The position numbers were made by a program, and so were the translations under genes. From contig CM051000.1 in NCBI GenBank assembly GCA_027704905.1, positions 9,839,072-9,903,071 of the forward strand: 64,000 nt of DNA. Reading direction: 5' to 3'. Within the stretch, counting starts at the first letter, position 1. Each line of letters starts with the position of its first letter. This document shows positions 9,059 through 20,030 of the stretch, one piece after another. Origin of the DNA: Muraenolepis orangiensis (Eukaryota > Chordata > Actinopteri > Gadiformes > Muraenolepididae). Below the pieces are notes generated by a model, which saw only the letters and a list, made by a program, of their open reading frames with translations, was not told the origin of the DNA and ran no database searches.

Positions 9059-11582
9059 GTGTAACATTAGCCCGGACATTGAACTGCTGGCCGTGAGTCT
9101 GCGGCCATACTATCTGCCGCGTGAGTTCTCCCATGTGCTTCTTGTTATTGTTTACATTCCACCGTCGGCAAACGCGGCGCTCGCGTGTGACGTCACCCAT
9201 TCCGTCGTCGCGAGACTTCAGACACAGCACCCTGAAGCATTCATCGCGATATCTGGGGATTTCAACCACGTGACTCTGGCTGCAACACTGCCCACCTTCA
9301 AGCAGTTTGTGGACTGTCCCACCAGGGAAAACAAGACACTGGACCTGCTGTATGCCAATGTTAAGGAGGCATACAGCGCCACTGCCCTTCCTCCTCTTGG
9401 AAGGTCAGACCACAACCTCATCCACCTCCAGCCCCTGTATAGGCCTCTAGTACAGCGGCTGCCTGTGACCACAAGGACTGTGAGGAGATGGTCACAGGAG
9501 GCCGATGAGGACTTGCGGGGCTGCTTTGAGTCAACAGACTGGGATTTCCTCTGTGACTTGCATGGAGAGGACCTTGATGATCTCACGGAATGTATAACAG
9601 GGTACATCAACTTCTGTGTGGATAGTGTTGTTCCCATAGAGACTGTACGCTGTTTCCCCAACAACAAGCCATGGGTCACCCGAGACATCAAGGTCCTGCT
9701 CAATGAGAAGAAGAGGGCCTTCAGAGATGGGGATAGGGAGCAGATGAGGCGGGTTCAGAGGGAGCTGAAGGAGAGGATCCAGCAGGGCAAAGACAACTAC
9801 AGGAGGAAGCTGGAGCACAAACTTCAGCAGAACAACCTGAAGGATGTGTGGAGTGGCATGAGGAGCATCACTGGCTACAAACAACCTGGTAGCCAGACAA
9901 TAGGGGGTGGTCCTGATCGGGCCAACGAGTTGAATTTGTTTTTCAATAGATTCAATGAGTGGGCTCCGGTCTACCCCCCCTCCCCCAGCCCCTCTACAAC
10001 CATTCCCCTCCAGCCCCCCAGCCCTGCTGTCCCCCCTCCCCCACCGTCCCTCTCCAGCATCAACATACCTGTTCTCTCTCCCCCACCACCACTACCTCAC
10101 CCCTCCCCCATCAACACAACAGTGACTCTTCCTGCCCCCATACACGTCACACATACCTTCACAGCTGAGCAGGTGAGGAAAGTGCTGTGCAGGCTCCATC
10201 CAGACAAGGCTGCTGGTCCTGACGGCGTCAGCCCGAGGGTCCTCAAAACATGTGCTGCCCAGCTGAGTGGAGTCCTGCAGTACATCTTCAACCTGAGCAT
10301 GAGACTGGAGAGGGTCCCTGTGCTGTGGAAGACATCCTGCCTGGTGCCGGTTCCGAAGAAGGCACGTCCCAGCACCTCAAACGACTACAGACCGGTGGCG
10401 CTGACGTCCCACGTGGCGAAATCCTTTGAGAGGCTGGTCCTGACGCTTCTTCGGCCCCTGGTCAGATCATCGCTGGACCCTCTTCAGTTTGCCTACCAGC
10501 CGAAACTGGGAGTGGAGGACGCCATCATCTTCCTGCTTCATCGTGCCTACGCCCACTTGGACAGACCCGGGAGCACTGTGAGAATCATGTTTTTCGACTT
10601 CTCCAGTGCGTTCAACACCATCCGGCCTGCCCTGCTGGGAAGTAAGCTGACGGCGATGAAGGTGGACTCTTCCCTGGTGTCCTGGATTACTGACTATTTG
10701 ACGGGTCGTCCACAGTTTGTCAGACTGCAGGACTGTGTGTCTGACACTGTGGTCAGCAGCACTGGTGCTCCACAGGGAACTGTTCTTTCCCCATTCCTGT
10801 TCACCCTTTACACCTCAGACTTCCAGTACAACTCTGTGTCCTGCCATCTGCAGAAGTTCTCGGACGACTCTGCAGTTGTTGGTTGTGTCAGCGAGGGAAA
10901 CGATGAGGAGTACAGGGGCGTCGTGGACTCCTTTGTTGAGTGGTGTGAGCTGAACCATATGCAGCTCAACACTGACAAGACGAAGGAGATGGTGGTGGAC
11001 TTCCGCAGGAGGAAATCCACACCCACACCCATTTCCATCAAGGGTGTGTCCGCTGAAGTTGTCCAGGAATATAAATACCTGGGAGTTCATCTGGACAATA
11101 AACTGGTCTGGGCCAAGAACTCTGAGGCTGTTTACAAGAAGGGCCAGAGCCGTCTCTACTTCCTGCGGAGGCTCCGGTCCTTCAACGTTTGCAACAAGAT
11201 GCTGAATGTGTTCTACCAGTCGGTGGTAGCCAGTGCCATCTTCTCCGGTGTTGTGTGCTGGGGAAGCAGGTTGAGATCAGCAGACGCCAACAAGATCAGC
11301 AGGATTGTCAGGAAGGCTGGCGCTGTCCTGGGGGTCCAGCTGGACTCCTTGTTGGTGGTGTCTGAGAGAAGGATGCTGCGCAAGCTGCGTAGTATCCTTG
11401 ACAACAACTCTCACCCTCTCCATCAGGTGCTGACCTCATATAGAAGCACCTTTAGCAACAGACTCATTCCACCCAGGTGCACCACAGAACGCCATAGGAA
11501 GTCCTTTCTTCCTGTGGCAATTAGACTTTTTAACTCATCTACCTCGGGTCGTGAGAGGGACAGTGGCGACTCAGTGACCTGA
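9057..11582 (+). CDS. L2 LINE endonuclease/reverse transcriptase (841 aa, 5'-truncated)
   Basis: One uninterrupted frame. The N-terminal part is the C-terminal half of an apurinic-type endonuclease, with SGDFN and GRSDHNLIHL motifs. After a linker and a proline-rich stretch (residues about 300-355) comes reverse transcriptase: NDYRPVALTSHVAKSFERL, FFDFSSAFNTI, STGAPQGTVLSPFLF, the catalytic KFSDDSAVVG and YLGVHLDNKLVW. The active-site motif is FSDD rather than the common FADD; both Asp residues are kept. The first residues before SPDIELLAV come from LTR sequence, so the annotated ATG is not the native start. The open frame suggests fairly recent insertion, but truncation makes it non-autonomous. 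Confidence 0.85.
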   Translation: MCNISPDIELLAVSLRPYYLPREFSHVLLVIVYIPPSANAALACDVTHSVVARLQTQHPEAFIAISGDFNHVTLAATLPTFKQFVDCPTRENKTLDLLYANVKEAYSATALPPLGRSDHNLIHLQPLYRPLVQRLPVTTRTVRRWSQEADEDLRGCFESTDWDFLCDLHGEDLDDLTECITGYINFCVDSVVPIETVRCFPNNKPWVTRDIKVLLNEKKRAFRDGDREQMRRVQRELKERIQQGKDNYRRKLEHKLQQNNLKDVWSGMRSITGYKQPGSQTIGGGPDRANELNLFFNRFNEWAPVYPPSPSPSTTIPLQPPSPAVPPPPPSLSSINIPVLSPPPPLPHPSPINTTVTLPAPIHVTHTFTAEQVRKVLCRLHPDKAAGPDGVSPRVLKTCAAQLSGVLQYIFNLSMRLERVPVLWKTSCLVPVPKKARPSTSNDYRPVALTSHVAKSFERLVLTLLRPLVRSSLDPLQFAYQPKLGVEDAIIFLLHRAYAHLDRPGSTVRIMFFDFSSAFNTIRPALLGSKLTAMKVDSSLVSWITDYLTGRPQFVRLQDCVSDTVVSSTGAPQGTVLSPFLFTLYTSDFQYNSVSCHLQKFSDDSAVVGCVSEGNDEEYRGVVDSFVEWCELNHMQLNTDKTKEMVVDFRRRKSTPTPISIKGVSAEVVQEYKYLGVHLDNKLVWAKNSEAVYKKGQSRLYFLRRLRSFNVCNKMLNVFYQSVVASAIFSGVVCWGSRLRSADANKISRIVRKAGAVLGVQLDSLLVVSERRMLRKLRSILDNNSHPLHQVLTSYRSTFSNRLIPPRCTTERHRKSFLPVAIRLFNSSTSGRERDSGDSVT

Positions 11583-11960
11583 GGCCAACGTACTTAAATA
11601 TTATTATTTTTTGGTCAACGCACTGCAAATCACTCTTCAAATTCACTTTTTCACTTTACACATGTCACTTTCAGTTGATTTATTTATTAATATATTATTC
11701 TGCCAATTTGCACTATACGTATTGTTGTGTATTGTATATACCTACGTACTACTGTAATAATACTGTAAATTTATCTTCATTTATCAATACATTTAGATTT
11801 CATTTAACTATATTTTTGTTTATACAATTTTTATTGTTTTTTAGCTTAGGTATTAGTATTTTTTGTGTGTGCTTTTATTCCCCCTGTGTCAACTGTTGCA
11901 CCTTAATTTCCCTCGGGATTAATAAAGTAATCTGTATCTGTATCTGTATCTGTATCTGTA
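9060..11960 (+). mobile_element. L2-clade LINE, 5'-truncated, with intact 3' end
   Basis: A non-LTR retrotransposon that begins inside its endonuclease domain, right at the remains of the gypsy 3' LTR. It runs through reverse transcriptase and 3' UTR to CTCGGGATTAATAAAGTAATCTG followed by (TATCTG)n at about 11935-11960. Its 3' UTR is shared with the fragment at 1262-1706. The L2 clade call rests on protein layout and 3' tail style. A family name such as Maui would need a database comparison. Confidence 0.85.
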
Positions 11961-12929
11961 ACCCCTGGTTACTAGAGCTCCTATGACACAAGACAAGAGC
12001 AACTGCATCCTAGCATTTGTTTAATTAATTCTAGGGAATCGAAAGTATTGTATACAAATAGTGAGTGAATACTTGATGCAACGAATAGTTAATGACTCCA
12101 AAACTGATGTAATGTTGAAATGAGATTTGACCAATCAGAGCGTTAGGCCCGCCTCCTACGTTTAGCCGTGAACTCCGGTCAATACCAGATTTTCCTTTGT
12201 CGAGTCAAGAATGACATGAGGTGTGGATGTTTAAGACGTCCCCCGCGTCGGACATAATTGTAACGTGCGAGAGAATACTTGATATATGATAACTATCATC
12301 AGATTACTGATAGAAGAGCAGTATATGAGAGAATACTGGTATGATATCCTGAGTTGATTTCGAAAGAAGAACCTTTGTGGATATTGTAAAAAGTGCGCGA
12401 ACGGATTCAGCATACACTCGTCGAGACGGTTGCTAGTTAGCATCAGAGAAATCCTTGGCTGGGTTTTTGTGTTGGAGTTGATTTGGATCCTGGATTCGTC
12501 TGTTTGTCTGCTGGTTCCTTTGGACTGCATCGGCAGCGGACAGGCTGGCGAGCCTCCCACGAGAACGACCTGTGAAGTGAACGACAAGGACAGAGTTAAA
12601 GCGTGCCTTCTACAGAGTGGTAGGATAAGCGCACTCAACGACACGTTTCCCAAGATGGATTCGTATCACTGAACTGAGTTAAAGTGCCACGGACACCAAG
12701 TTCCCTGAAACACATGGACAGAGTTTAACCACCATTCATGGAATGAGTGAAATCGTTGTTTGTAAATTGATAGAGATAACTAAATTGTAATATGATTCAG
12801 ATTCAGGTTCCTTGTTGTTAAGTACACTGCTCAGGGAAACCATTTTGTTTGTTTCATTGCTTTTGTGTTAACAGAGCTTTTGATTTAAGATGGTTTGGAT
12901 ATAAGGGTCTTCTTTTCAAAGATTAAGAG
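11961..12929. other. Unassigned non-coding stretch
   Basis: I recognise no gene here. A CCAAT (12131-12135) and GC-rich promoter-like bases lie nearby, and TGTAACGTGCGAG occurs near 12260, so it could hold LTR material. The open frames (for example 12430-12672) are short and show no known motif. Confidence 0.3.
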
Positions 12930-13830
12930 TCCTGGGGTGGGTTTCCCGATAACGTTGTCTCTTAGCGTGTTACGAAGACTTGAAAGGTAAACCTTACTAA
13001 AGTTGTTTACTGTTCTACGTGTGTTCCCCGAACTATCCCTTAGGAGGTTGCTTAAGGTATACCTTCTTACGTCCGACGTTGTGCTGAAATCGATGACTCG
13101 AGAATCCACTTTTCACTGCAGGTAGCAACTGTTTCACCGCGTTATGAGAGGATGTGGTGTTCTTTATCAATAAAACACTGCAGGAATACTAAAGAATATT
13201 GCATTTATCATGACTGAGAACATATTCATAGAATTTAAAACTTACAAACTCAATTATCAAACGGTAAATCTAATGATTGCCTACAGGTGGCACGAGCCCG
13301 CCACCTCAGATTGTGATATCAAGCCTCTTCCCGCTACACCACCTCAGCAAATTACGCCACCTACCAGTACACCTTATTTGGCAAGAAAAGGTTTATTTAA
13401 ATATTTTTTATATCATTGTCATGGTGCCTTAAATAACTTTGCAATTAGGGTTGATTAACCAGCAGCCCCATCACATAACTGGTGTAGTTCACAATACTCT
13501 CTGATTGGCTGACAATTTCAATAAAAGCGCACCAACAAGAAATGAACATTAGATATGTAACATGAGATATGTCAGGGCAAAAACATCGCAAAAAGCGGTC
13601 CGCCAGCTTCACCAATGTGGACATGGAGGTCATGCTGGATGAGGTGGCGCTGAATCGTGAAGCACTGTTTTCGAGTTTTAGGAGTTTAAGAGGCGATTTC
13701 ATGTTCAATAAAGTGCAAAATGTATCCACCGTAATGTACAATTTCTGCATGAAAACATTCCCATTAATGTGGTATTTTTGTTGTATATTATTACCGTTAT
13801 GAACTACATATTGATTCACAGATTGAATTG
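12930..13830 (+). mobile_element. PIF/Harbinger-like remnant
   Basis: The segment opens with GGGTGGGTTTCCCGATAACG, a motif typical of fish Harbinger-type ends. It contains a short Myb/SANT-like coding fragment (see 13569). No DDE transposase frame is visible. The right border is not defined. Confidence 0.45.
13569..13802 (+). pseudogene. Myb/SANT-like fragment of a Harbinger DNA-binding protein
   Basis: Translation starts MSGQKHRKKRSASFTNVDME and goes on with VMLDEVALNREALFSSFRSL. The F-T...E-V-x-x-L-L-x-E-V pattern is the first helix of Myb/SANT-like proteins encoded as the second ORF of Harbinger transposons (NAIF1-like). Only about 40 residues fit the domain; after that the frame degenerates. 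No function is expected. Confidence 0.45.
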
Positions 13831-13944
13831 AGATCTGCTAGTTGGTACTAATGTTCTCTTCAGACTTTACAAACGATTGGTTGAATGAGATGGTCCAGAG
13901 TTCATCCACAAACTCAGTTCCAGAGACTATGCACTGATGTTCCA

Positions 13945-14345
13945 ACACATTGCCCGAACACATGAAAATGAAAACCACACATGGAACACACACCATAACC
14001 ATTCCTGCAAACCAGAAGTGGTGTGTCATGGGTGATGTCAGACTGGGGAAGACCAACCAGAACACATCAATTGTTCTTGAACCACATGAACACCACCAGT
14101 TGCCTGGTGGCCTTTTCCTTGAAGCTGCTTTGATAGACATTCCCTTCAGAGCCAGTAGTAAGATTCCTTCCTCCAAAACTTGAGTGGACACAGTGTCACT
14201 TTGCAGCCAAGGTGTAGCCCAACACATCACTCCCCTTGGGTCTGAACACATACCTCTTGTGAAGAGAAGCCTGACGGTGACAACCTCAAGTTCGGCCTTG
14301 ATGATTGACCAATCTCTGAAGAATGGAAGTGGCACATTACAGCGA
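13945..14345 (+). pseudogene. Gypsy protease-RT linker fragment
   Basis: The forward frame reads HTITIPANQKWCVMGDVRL, then VLEPHEHHQLPGGLFLEAAL and, after a stop, SLCSQGVAQHITPLGSEHI. The pattern of TIPA, VLEPHE, LPGGL, and later LPPRC or LQPRC resembles the region between protease and RT in fish Ty3/gypsy Pol. It is interrupted by stops. The reverse-strand 177-aa frame over the same bases is a shadow. Confidence 0.45.
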
Positions 14346-14639
14346 AATCTTTGCTTTAGATGACCTGTCATATACTATATATATACTATATATACTATAT
14401 ACATTTACCATCAGGCATGTCACGGTTATGGTGGTTGACAGGGGGCGTGGCCAAGCCGCGGGCTTTTGCGGCGCACACACACACCTGTCGGCAATTGTCG
14501 ATAGTGATTAGGTTAATCACCTCACCTGGGGTTGTATATATACCCTGGCGTCCCGTTACATCGGGGCTAGGTCGTATTTTGTACTTTGTACTCTCTGGAC
14601 GGAATCGTTACGCCGATGTCCGGGTAGCCAGATTACTCG

Positions 14640-14815
14640 CCTGTCCCGCGTCACTCGCCGGTCTAATACCTGTTGCTACTCCGACCCCCCGGTATCCAGA
14701 CCCCTCGCCTGTCCCGCGTTACTCTCCGGTCTAATACCTGTCGCTACTTTGACCTCCCGGTATCCAGACCCCTCTCCCGTCCCAGACTACTCGCCTGTCT
14801 AGTACCTGTCGCTAC
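14640..14815 (+). repeat. 68-bp LTR minisatellite, left part
   Basis: Degenerate copies of a GTC-rich unit containing ACCTGTCGCTACT and CCCGGTATCCAGAC. This array resumes on the other side of the L2 insertion at 18037. Confidence 0.8.
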
Positions 14816-17800
14816 TCAAGTCAAGTCAAGTCAAGTCAAGTTTATTGTCACTTCACAGTTTACAGTTTAGTATAAAGCAGTGATGTGAAATTCTTGTGTG
14901 CAATACCCGACGACAGACAGCAGTTATAAAATAAGATAAAATAAAAATAGATAAAAAATAGAATAAAAAATAGAATAAAGAATATAAAATAAAAATAAAA
15001 AATGCAATTTATAAAATGCAAAAATCAGCACAGAAAAGAGCAATATATATATATAAATCAATGTAATAAAATATACATTGTTATATGTTATACGCCCTTG
15101 TTCAGCAGCCTGATGGCCTGACTGTGGAAGCTATCTCTAAGCCTATTTGTACGACACTTGATACTGCGGTATCGCCTGCCTGACGGTAATAGTGAGTAAA
15201 GTTCGTGGCTGGGGTGGGCAATGTCTTTTATAATTCTTTTGGCCTTGGCCACGCACCGCTGGTTGTAAATGTCCAGGAGGGAGGGGAGCTCACCTCCAAC
15301 GATATACTGGGCCGTCCGCACCACCCTTTGAAGCGCTCTGCGCTCGAGTGCCGTGCAGTTCCCGTACCAGGCGGTGATACACCCTGTCAGAACACTCTCG
15401 ATGGTGCCGTTGTAGAATGTTCTCAGGATGCGGGGGCCCATGCTGAATTTCTTCAGACGCCTGAGAAAATACAGGCGTTGTTGGGCCCTTTTCACCACGT
15501 GTGTGGTGTGCGTGGACCATGTGAGGTCCTCGGAGATGTGCACGCCGAGGAACTTGAAGCTGCTGACCCTCTCTACTGCAACGCCGTCGATGGAGATAGG
15601 GCTGTGCTCTCCCCTCTGCCTCCTGAAGTCCACGATCAGCTCCTTGGTCTTCTTGACGTTGAGGGCGAGGCTGTTCTCCTGGCACCACTGCTCCAGCGAT
15701 CCGACCTCCTCCCTGTAGGCTGTCTCGTCGTCGCCGGCGATCAGGCCCATCACTGTCGTGTCGTCAGCAAACTTGACGATGACGTTGGAGCTGTGCATAG
15801 CCATGCAGTCGTGGGTGTAGAGGGAGTAGAGGAGAGGGCTCAGCACGCATCCCTGGGGGGCTCCCGTGTTGAGGGTCAGTGGCTCTGATGTGGTGCTGCC
15901 CATCCTCACCACCTGGCGGCGGTCCGACAGGAGGTTCAGTATCCAGCTGCACATGGATGGGGGTACGCCTAGACCTCTCAGCTTGGTGTCGAGCTTGGCA
16001 GGAACTATTGTGTTGAATGCTGAGCTGTAGTCCACAAACAGCATTCGCACATAACAGTTCTTCCCCTCCAGGTGGGAAAGGGCAGTGTGGAGGGCCATGG
16101 CAATTGCGTCGTCCGTGGATCTATTTTGACGATATGCAAATTGCCATGGGTCCAGCGTGGTAGGTAACACGGAGCAAATAAAGTCCTTGACCAACCTCTC
16201 GAAGCATTTGCTAACGATCGAGGTGAGGGCCACAGGTCTGTAGTCATTCAGGCATGTTACCTTGGTTTGTTTAGGGACAGGCACGATGGTGGATATCTTG
16301 AAGACCGCGGGGACAACAGCCTGGGACAGGGAGAGGTTGAAGATGTCTGCAAAGACTCCTGCCAACTGGTCTGCGCATGCTCTGAGGACGCGGCCCGGGA
16401 TGTCGTCGGGGCCTGCCGCCTTACGGATGTTCAGCCGCTTAAAGGTGCGGCGCACATCCGCCTCCGAGATGCGCAGCTGGCTGGTCTCCCCAGTCGGTGC
16501 TGGCTTCGGCGGGCTGCCGTTTACGTCGAACCGAGCAAAAAATGTATTTAGCTCTCCTGGGAGGGAGGTAGAGGAGTTCTCTACACAACTGGTTCTCCCT
16601 CTGAAGTTCGTTATCTTCTGCAGCCCCTGCCACATACCCCTCGCATCGTGTTTCTTGAATTTATCTTCCACTCTGTCCTTATACTCCCGCTTGGCAGTGA
16701 CGATGGTCTTACGGAGGTCGTAACGGGCTCTCGTATATTCCTCCGTATTCCCGGAACCAAAGGCGGCGTTACGCGCATGTAGGGCAGCGCGAACATCGCC
16801 GTTAATCCACGGTTTCTGGTTGGGATATATCCGAACCGACTTGGTCGGAACAACGTCATCTATGCACTTCTTGATGAACCCGGTGACCGACGACGCGTAC
16901 TCGTTGATGTTATTGTCCGAGGCAACGCGGAACATGTGCCAGTCAGCGTGATCAAAACAATCCTGCAGCGTAGAATCTGATTGGTCCGACCAGCATTGGA
17001 CCTCCCTCACAGCGATCGGTTGCTGCTTCAGTCTCTGCCTATAGGCGGGGAGTAGCTGGATAGAGCGGTGATCTGATTTGCCGAACGGTGGGCCGGAGGG
17101 CCTTGTAGCCATCACGGAAGGGAGTGTAGCAGTGGTCGAGGATCCGCTCGCCCCGTGTGTTGCTCTTTATGTGTTGGTAGAACTTCGGGAGAACCTTCTT
17201 CAGGTTCGCCTTGTTGAAGTCCCCCGCCACGATGAGAGCAGCCTCGGGGTGGGCCGACTCCTGTTCGCTGATAGCCCCGTACAGTTCCTTCAGCGCTGTG
17301 TCCGTGTTGGCTTGTGGGGGAATGTAAACAGCGGTCACGGTTACCGCTGTAAACTCCCGAGGTAGCCAGTATGGACGGCACATAAGCATCAGGTACTCCA
17401 GGTCCGGGGAACAGAAAGACTTGAGGGGATGTACATGGCTTTGGTTGCACCAAGATCTGTTTATCATGAGACATACCCCCCCTCCGCGATCTTTACCGGA
17501 GAGAGCCTTTGTTCTGTCCGCCCGGTGTACGGAAAATCCCGTCGGCTCGATAGCTGCGTCGGTAACCCCCTCCGACATCCATGTCTCCGTAAGGCAGATA
17601 ATACAATTGTCCCTAGTTTCCCGGTGGAATTGAATACGAGCCTGTAGTTCGCTTAACTTATTGTCCAGAGACTGTACATTAGCCAGTAGAATGGTGGGTA
17701 GTGGGGGGCGATCGGATCGACATCTCAGCCTGACTAGCACGCCGGCTCGCTTCCCTCGCTTCCTCCGGCGACACTTGCGCGTAATCGTGCCCAAAATGGA

Positions 17801-18036
17801 CGGAGATAATCCAGCTGTGACTTCGGGCGGGACGTCCGAGCCGAAAGAATGAAAAAACTCCGGTAGGCGGCGAGCGACTGTCGATCTGATCTCCCAAAGT
17901 GTGCAGAAGTTATAAGTGAACTTGCTGCTAACATCCTGAACTAAAATACTTGCGATAAAAAGAATAAATAACAAAAAACTGCGTCGTCGTGCGGGAGCTC
18001 GCGACACGGCAGCCATCTCGTACGGCGCCATACTCC
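14816..18036 (-). mobile_element. Nearly full-length L2-clade LINE, minus strand
   Basis: The (CTTGA)n tail at 14816-14840 marks the 3' end, and coding begins at 18031 close to the other border. It splits the 68-bp minisatellite. It differs from the L2 at 9060 in tail and 3' UTR, so it belongs to a different family. A fragment of this same family lies at 20031-20360. About 3.2 kb with endonuclease and RT both present suggests a near-complete copy. Confidence 0.8.
15088..18031 (-). pseudogene. L2 LINE endonuclease-reverse transcriptase, one frameshift
   Basis: Two overlapping minus-strand frames make up one protein. The upstream part (18031-17039) carries the endonuclease: ILLANVQSLDNKLSEL, CLTETWMSE, VYIPPQAN and VAGDFN. 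The downstream part (to 15088) picks up at GKSDHRSI and carries RT: NDYRPVALTSIVSKCFERL, FVDYSSAFNTIVP, GAPQGCVLSPLLYSLY, the catalytic KFADDTTVMG and FLGVHISEDLTW, ending in LNKGV. The switch between frames lies near 17090-17105 and is a single indel in an otherwise open reading frame of nearly 1,000 codons. All key acidic residues are present. It is broken in this copy but young. Confidence 0.85.
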
Positions 18037-18520
18037 CATTCCCTCCGACCTCCCGGTATCCAGACTCCTCTCCCGTCCCGGACTACTCGCCAGTTTAATA
18101 CCTGTCGCTACTCCGACCTCCCGGTATCCAGACCCCTCTCCCGTCCCAGACTGCTCGCCTGTCTAGGAGCTGTCGCTACTCCGACCTCCCGGTATCCAGA
18201 CTCCTCTCCCGTCCCGGACTACTCGTCTGTCTAATACCTGTCGCTACTTCGACCTCCCGGTATCCAGACTCCTCTCCCGTCCCGGACTACTCGCCAGTCT
18301 AATACCTGTCGCTACTTCAACCTCCCGGTATCCAGACCCCTTTCCTGTCCCGGACTACACGCCTGTCTAATACCTGTCGCTACTCTGACCACTCGGTATC
18401 CAGACCCCTCTCCTGTCCCGGACTACTCGCCTGTCTAATACCTGTCGCTACTCCGACCTCCCGGTATCCAGACTCCTCTCCCGTCCCGGACTACTCGCTG
18501 GTACTAAGCTGATCGACTTC
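18037..18520 (+). repeat. 68-bp LTR minisatellite, middle array
   Basis: About seven tandem copies. GGTATCC recurs at 18055, 18123, 18191, 18259 and 18327, an exact 68-bp period. The unit includes CTGTCGCTACTCCGACCTCC and ATCCAGACTCCTCTCCCG. Single related units occur in the LTRs at 36541 and 54311, so the array is an in-LTR expansion. Confidence 0.9.
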
Positions 18521-18647
18521 CCGGTATCAGGACCCCTGGCTTGTCCCCGATCACTCTTTTGTTGTTTGCTTTAATGAAGCTCCACATTATCGCTTCATTG
18601 TGTCTTGGTCTGCGTTCTGGGTCCCACCAAATTACCCCCTTGTGACA

Positions 18648-19345
18648 GAACGACCTAGCCATGATGGACCCCGGCGACCTCGACCTGGTGGAGCAAATGA
18701 CGCTGGAGCTGAGGGAGCAGTGTAAGGACCGGTTAGCCGACATGGGCCCCGCAAGCTTTGCGTGAAGCATGCGATCGATTCCCTGAGGGGCCGTGTCGGA
18801 TCACGGGTTCAAACGCTGTGGGAGTTGGAGGAGGAATGCAAAGTCCTGTTAGCCAACATGGGCCTCGGCGACCGCGACCAGTTGAAGCCCGAGATTGATT
18901 CACTGAGCGCCTGTCACGGACGGTTGGGTCAAGGGCTGCAGGCGCTGATGGACCAACTTCGGGACCTGGCAACCACCGTTGCTTCTCTCATCGGAGGGGC
19001 CCCCGGCACCGTGGTTATCTTGCCGGTTCTTTCTGCCTCCCTCCATTCGGAGTCCAGTTCCGACGACGCCGTGCTGCTCATCGTCCTGCTGTCCCCGTCT
19101 GACAACGTTGCTCTTCCCCTGTCTGACAGCGCAGCTCATTCCCCGTCTGACAGCGCCGCGCTGCCCGACGCTGCGCTGCTCCATTCCGCCGACGTCGCGC
19201 TGCTCCGTTCCGCCGACGTCGCGCAATCCCCGTCTGCCGACGTCACGCTGTCCTCACCTGCCGACGTCACGCTGTTCCCGTCTGCCGACATCGCGCGGTC
19301 CCCGTCTGCCGACGTCACGCTGTTCCCGCCTGACGACGGCGCACC
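18648..19345 (+). pseudogene. Gag remnant following the minisatellite LTR
   Basis: Right after the LTR, an ATG at about 18660 opens MMDPGDLDLVEQMTLELREQ, the acidic Gag start common in fish gypsy elements. It stops after about 30 codons, and the frame from 18762 continues with related helical sequence (LWELEEECKVLLANMGLGDR). The last third is a run of 24-bp degenerate repeats (SADV-x-L/SPSADVTLFP). Capsid, nucleocapsid and Pol are absent. At about 19346 the sequence passes straight into LTR minisatellite. Confidence 0.5.
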
Positions 19346-20030
19346 GGACTACTCGCTGGTTTAATACCTGTCGCTACTTCGACCTCCCGGTATCCAGACC
19401 CCTCTCCCGTCCCGGACTACTCACCTGTCTAGTATCTGTCACTACTCCGACCTCCCGGTATCCAGACTCCTCTCCCGTCCTACTCGTTGGTCTAATACCT
19501 ATCGCTACTTCGACCTCCCGGTATCCAGACCCCTCTCCCGCTCGGACTACTCGTCTGTCTAATACCTGTCGCTACTTCGACCTCCCGGTATCCAGACTCC
19601 TCTCCCGTCCCGGATTACTCGTCGGTCTAATACCTGTCGCTACTTCGACCTCTCGGTATCCAGACCCCTCTCCCGCTCGGACTACTCGCCTGTCTAATAC
19701 CTGTCGCTACTCCGACCTCCCAGTATCCAGACTCCTCTCCCGTCCCGGACTACTCGTCGTTACCTGTCACTACTTCGACCTCCGGTATCCAGATCCTCTC
19801 CGTCCGACTACTCCGGTCTATCCGCTACTCCGACCCCGGTATCCAGACTCCTCTCCCGTTCCGGACTACTCGCCTGTTTAATACCTGTCGCTACTCCGAC
19901 CTCCCGGTATCCAGACCCCTGGCCTGTCCCCGATCACTCTTTTGTTGTTTGCTTTAATAAAGCTCCACGTTATCGCTTCATTGTGTCTTGGTCTGCGTTC
20001 TGAGTCCCACCAAACTACCCCCTTGTGACA
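19346..20030 (+). mobile_element. Partial 3' LTR with 68-bp minisatellite
   Basis: About eight more degenerate 68-bp units (to about 19915) lead into CTGTCCCCGATCACTCTTTTG, AATAAAGCTCCACG (19958 on) and the LTR end CCCTTGTGACA at 20030. The last 115 bp match the end of the LTR at 18647 almost exactly. The 5' part of this LTR (TGTCACGG... and TATA) is missing, so the element probably lost its interior by recombination or slippage through the repeat. Confidence 0.75.

Larger units (their letters stand above)
14418..18647 (+). mobile_element. Gypsy 5' LTR with minisatellite, split by an L2 LINE
   Basis: It begins TGTCACGGTTATGGTGGTTG at 14418, like the solo LTRs at 36541 and 54311, and ends CCCTTGTGACA at 18647. 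It has a TATA-like GTATATATACCC near 14536 and AATGAAGC near 18573, where the downstream sister LTR has AATAAAGC. Without the LINE at 14816-18036 it would be about 1.0 kb. The excess over the about 490-bp solo LTRs is explained by expansion of a 68-bp repeat. Directly after it come GAACGACCTAGCC and an ATG opening a Gag-like frame, the expected order for a 5' LTR. Confidence 0.7.

Noticed and set aside
13838..14371. 177-aa minus-strand frame
   Set aside because: Antisense to a recognisable gypsy protease-RT linker remnant.
15205..15888. 227-aa forward frame
   Set aside because: Antisense shadow of the L2 reverse transcriptase coding on the minus strand.
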